A stretch of DNA of 9,961 nt from Lachnospiraceae bacterium (GTDB taxonomy: Bacteria; Bacillota_A; Clostridia; Lachnospirales; Lachnospiraceae), in NCBI GenBank assembly GCA_017553665.1, contig JAFZKM010000265.1, positions 1-9,961 of the forward strand, in the 5' to 3' direction. The position numbers were made by a program, and so were the translations under genes. A model generated the notes under the pieces. It saw only the letters and a program-made list of their open reading frames with translations, was not told where the DNA came from and made no database searches. Shown here piece by piece: positions 7,416-9,961 of the stretch (position 1 is the stretch's first letter; every line of letters starts with the position of its first letter).

Positions 7416-9578
7416 TTACAGGAAGTTCAGCTTGAATTCTTCAAGTATCTGAATGATGAACTGTATCACTCTTCCGGAAAGTACATAGCACAGCAGGATC
7501 ACCAGCCACAGCACGAGCATCAGGAATGCCGATACGAACATCATGCCTATCGCCTTGCCGAACGTGTAATTGTTCAGTACGAGCATCGCGAGGAACAGGA
7601 TGAGGAACATTCCGATGTAGGCCAGCGTCTGGAAAACGCCGTACCATGACTTCTGTGTCTTCGACATGATGTTCGACAGGAACATCAGCGGAACATTGAT
7701 CACGATAAAAGGCGTGAGCGAGATCGCGCTCGCGAAGGTGATCTCCCTTACCTTACTCTCACCGCCCGAGATACTCGTCGCCATGAACGACGCGGGTATC
7801 CACGAAACGGGTACTATCAGCAGCTTAACCAGCTCGAACAGCGGGTTTATGTCCACCGTCTCGATCGAAGCAAGCGGGAAATGCACTACGAACAGGTACG
7901 CGATCCTTACGACGAAGGCCGTCGCGAAGATGATCAGCGGTACCGCGCGGTTAATTCTGTCACGATTGGTCTTGATGCCCTCGAGGGAGTCAAGCGGATG
8001 GAACATCGCGTAGAAGCTGTAGCTTATGCCCGAGATGATCCCCATCTTCCTGCCCTTGTTGGAAATGAAGCCCCAGTAGTTCTTATTTCCGCGCTTCAGG
8101 AACAGTCTGACGAGCAGGATCACCGCGATGATCAACGCAAGGGCGATCATGATGATCAGGAAGAAGTTGGCACGGAGCACTTCGTATTTGTACTCGTCGA
8201 ATGCCATCGTGTAAACATCTCTGTCTCCCACGATCTTGGCCTCTTCCATGGCCTCTTTGTACATGCCCTGCTTGTAGTAAGCCTTTGCGCTTCCCACATG
8301 AGCGAGCGAGTAGTTCTCGTCGATCGAGAGAACCTTCTTCCAAAGTTCGAAGGATTCCTCGTAATAACCGTTGTTGTAGGCCGATGTAGCCTGATGGATG
8401 TATCCGATGAACTCGGTGGGCTCGAAGATCTGGATACTGTTGTCGATCTGGTCGAGCACGTAGAGTCTTCCCTTGCTGTCAACATCGATGGCGCTGGGTC
8501 TGGTAAATGTACCGGTCTTCTCGCCGAGGCCGCCGAACGCTACGAGCATCCTGCCGTCCTGGTCGTACTGGTAAACCTTGCCGTTGAGCTGCTCGATAAC
8601 GGTTACCACACCGTTGTCATCCACGCAGATATCGGCGAAGTAGGGCTCGATGTACATGCCCTCATCATTGAAATACTCACCGAATTTGAAGCTCTGTCCG
8701 GCAACGACTGCCTTTAACAGCTTGTTCTCAATGAAATCCTTGATGGGATTTCTCATCTTGTTGCCGATCGTCTTATATTTACGGTAGATGTTTGTACCGA
8801 TCGAATTCAGCTTCTTGATCTCGCCCTCTTCGCGTTCCATGCTCGTGGCGTAGATCATGCCGTCCTTGCCGTAGGTTACGTTGATGTACGAAGCGGCAAG
8901 TCTCTTTAAATGCGAGGCCTTCTGCTTTTCGGAAGCGAACATTCTGAAGATGGCCTCCGATAAGCTGTAGCCGATATTTGTCTGACCGTAGTAACCGCGG
9001 AAAACGTTGTTTCCGTCGATCGCCATGATGTTTTCGCCCTTGACCGAGTAAATATAACCTGTCTGGGTTACGACCAGCTTTGTGGGCGTAAATACATCGC
9101 CTGTGGCAAGCTCGCTCTCGGGATTAGTGAATTCCTCGACGAACTCGCCGTCCTTATCCATATGGACAATGCGCTTGTTCTCGGTATCGGCAACGTACAT
9201 GTCGCCGTCATCATCTACAAAAATTCCCTGAGGATCCGCAAAAGCCTTGTCGGGTCCGTAAAAAATAGCTACGGTGTTGTAATCCTGATCGAGCTTTACA
9301 ATTCTCTTGTTGCCCGAATCCACAACGTAGATCATGTCATCGTCATCAATGAACAGATCCTTGGGCTGTTTGAAGGTGAGGTTCTTATCCTCGATCCCTC
9401 TGAGATTGTAGATAGTCTCGGCAACGTAATAACATTCCGGAACGGGCTGACGATAGTTGTCATCTCCCGTAACATAGCTCCCGGATCCGGCCGCAACTGC
9501 AGCCGCGCCGGTCGCCCCGGTACCGAGCACCATCAGCAGGGCCAAAAGCAGCACCGCAATACGTTTTGATCTTTTCAT
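7416..9578 (-). CDS. NHL beta-propeller / TPR / YIP1-domain membrane protein
   Basis: A 720-residue multidomain protein of unknown function. Residues 1-30 are a signal peptide or anchor (KRSKR, then a long hydrophobic stretch ending AAAVAAG). NHL-type propeller repeats are visible at 71-98, 115-142, 163-187, 313-340 and 360-386; the first two share the pattern VDSGNKRIVKLD / ADTENKRIVHMD. A helical, basic stretch at about 205-300 interrupts the propeller. Residues 390-450 form TPR-like helices (AYNNGYYEESFELWKKVLSI, then AKAYYKQGMYKEAMEEA). A transmembrane helix (471-492) is followed by RLFLKRGNK, which by the positive-inside rule puts the propeller and TPR outside. Residues 510-712 contain five hydrophobic helices typical of a YIP1 domain. 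ATG at 9578 follows GGAGGAG (9587-9581) at short spacing. It lies 16 nt after one permease gene and 37 nt before the DUF5696 gene. The propeller probably binds a ligand or partner protein; a role in sensing or assembling the sugar-uptake machinery is inferred from position only. Confidence 0.85.
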   Translation of the reverse strand: MKRSKRIAVLLLALLMVLGTGATGAAAVAAGSGSYVTGDDNYRQPVPECYYVAETIYNLRGIEDKNLTFKQPKDLFIDDDDMIYVVDSGNKRIVKLDQDYNTVAIFYGPDKAFADPQGIFVDDDGDMYVADTENKRIVHMDKDGEFVEEFTNPESELATGDVFTPTKLVVTQTGYIYSVKGENIMAIDGNNVFRGYYGQTNIGYSLSEAIFRMFASEKQKASHLKRLAASYINVTYGKDGMIYATSMEREEGEIKKLNSIGTNIYRKYKTIGNKMRNPIKDFIENKLLKAVVAGQSFKFGEYFNDEGMYIEPYFADICVDDNGVVTVIEQLNGKVYQYDQDGRMLVAFGGLGEKTGTFTRPSAIDVDSKGRLYVLDQIDNSIQIFEPTEFIGYIHQATSAYNNGYYEESFELWKKVLSIDENYSLAHVGSAKAYYKQGMYKEAMEEAKIVGDRDVYTMAFDEYKYEVLRANFFLIIMIALALIIAVILLVRLFLKRGNKNYWGFISNKGRKMGIISGISYSFYAMFHPLDSLEGIKTNRDRINRAVPLIIFATAFVVRIAYLFVVHFPLASIETVDINPLFELVKLLIVPVSWIPASFMATSISGGESKVREITFASAISLTPFIVINVPLMFLSNIMSKTQKSWYGVFQTLAYIGMFLILFLAMLVLNNYTFGKAIGMMFVSAFLMLVLWLVILLCYVLSGRVIQFIIQILEEFKLNFL

Positions 9579-9594
9579 ATCTCCTCCATGCCGC

Positions 9595-9961
9595 TCAGCC
9601 TTTTATTCCGGAATAAGCCATGGTCTCCATGACCTTTCCCTGCATTACCGTAAAGAGTACAACCGTGGGAAGTGTCATGATCAGCGAGGCTGCCGCAACA
9701 GCGCCTGCACGTTGTACCGACATGCCCGCAGCGCCTCCGCCGATAGTCTGGAGTGCAAGGGGCAGAGTCTTCATCGCCTGGCTCGTGATGTAGATCAGAG
9801 GCGAGAAGTAATCGTTCCAGTTCGATACGAACGATAAAACTATAAGAGTGGACCATGCGGGCGCGAGCGCGGGCATTACCATCTTCCAGAAGATCTTCAG
9901 CTCTCCGGCTCCGTCGATCCTGGCTGCCTCAATAAGCTCGTCCGGATACTGTTCTATGAAC
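9595..9961 (-). CDS. Carbohydrate ABC transporter permease, MalG type, 5' end missing
   Basis: The last 121 residues of a CUT1 MalG-type permease; the gene continues beyond the right edge, so no start is assigned. The EAA loop is visible at visible residues 11-30 (EAARIDGAGELKIFWKMVMP). It is followed by a hydrophobic helix (LAPAWSTLIVLSFVSNW), the typical NDYFSPLIYIT segment, LPLALQTIGG, a periplasmic loop, a final helix (AAASLIMTLPTVVLFTVM) and the usual ending YSGIKG. It ends with TGA at 9597-9595, 16 nt before the NHL/YIP1 gene. It differs clearly from the MalG-type permease at 3179-4195: it lacks that protein's long Gln/Glu-rich loop, for example. It therefore belongs to a second sugar importer whose other parts should lie to the right. 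Confidence 0.95.
   Translation of the reverse strand, partial: FIEQYPDELIEAARIDGAGELKIFWKMVMPALAPAWSTLIVLSFVSNWNDYFSPLIYITSQAMKTLPLALQTIGGGAAGMSVQRAGAVAAASLIMTLPTVVLFTVMQGKVMETMAYSGIKG

Noticed and set aside
7881..8717. Open reading frame of 278 codons on the plus strand opposite the NHL/YIP1 gene
   Set aside because: The composition (many His, Asp, Glu, Val) mirrors the opposite-strand codons, and the minus-strand frame has recognisable NHL, TPR and YIP1 domains. Not a gene.
1..9961. CRISPR arrays, tRNA genes, insertion sequences or direct-repeat attachment sites
   Set aside because: Reading both strands showed no regularly spaced repeats, no tRNA-like cloverleaf in the gaps and no transposase-like protein; nearly all of the window is occupied by minus-strand coding sequence.

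Overview
All seven genes in this window lie on the minus strand, so they are transcribed from right to left. The coding style suggests a Gram-positive Clostridia-type bacterium, possibly a plant-fibre-degrading Lachnospiraceae relative. The signs are roughly balanced base composition, strong AGGAGG-type ribosome binding sites, a Lys-rich lipoprotein signal with a Thr/Pro-rich spacer, and carbohydrate transport genes with no local ATPase gene. The taxonomic call is inference. The content is a pectin (rhamnogalacturonan I) uptake and degradation locus.

Layout in transcription order: (1) 9961-9595, the C-terminal part of a MalG-type sugar ABC permease, cut by the window edge. (2) 9578-7416, a large membrane protein combining a signal peptide, an NHL-type beta-propeller, TPR-like helices, a transmembrane helix and a YIP1-type membrane domain. 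(3) 7378-5111, a membrane-anchored DUF5696-type protein that looks like a glycoside-hydrolase-fold enzyme. (4) 5111-4140, a MalF-type permease. (5) 4195-3179, a MalG-type permease. (6) 3084-1408, a lipoprotein sugar-binding protein. (7) 1297-1, a family PL11 rhamnogalacturonan lyase that runs off the left edge.

Genes 1 to 5 are tightly packed (gaps of 16 and 37 nt, a TGATG overlap, then a 56-nt overlap) and are almost certainly one transcript. The binding-protein gene follows after 94 nt and the lyase after 110 nt. That last gap holds a candidate promoter and a strong hairpin. The binding protein and permease pair probably import oligosaccharides, energised by a shared ATPase encoded elsewhere. 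The lyase, which has no signal peptide, would then cut imported rhamnogalacturonan fragments, although an extracellular role by another route cannot be excluded.

The least understood part is the NHL/TPR/YIP1 protein and the DUF5696 protein. They sit between two sets of transporter genes and look like an extracellularly oriented, membrane-bound accessory module of unknown function. No RNA genes, CRISPR arrays, insertion sequences or attachment sites were seen. The longest stretch without a gene is 110 nt.
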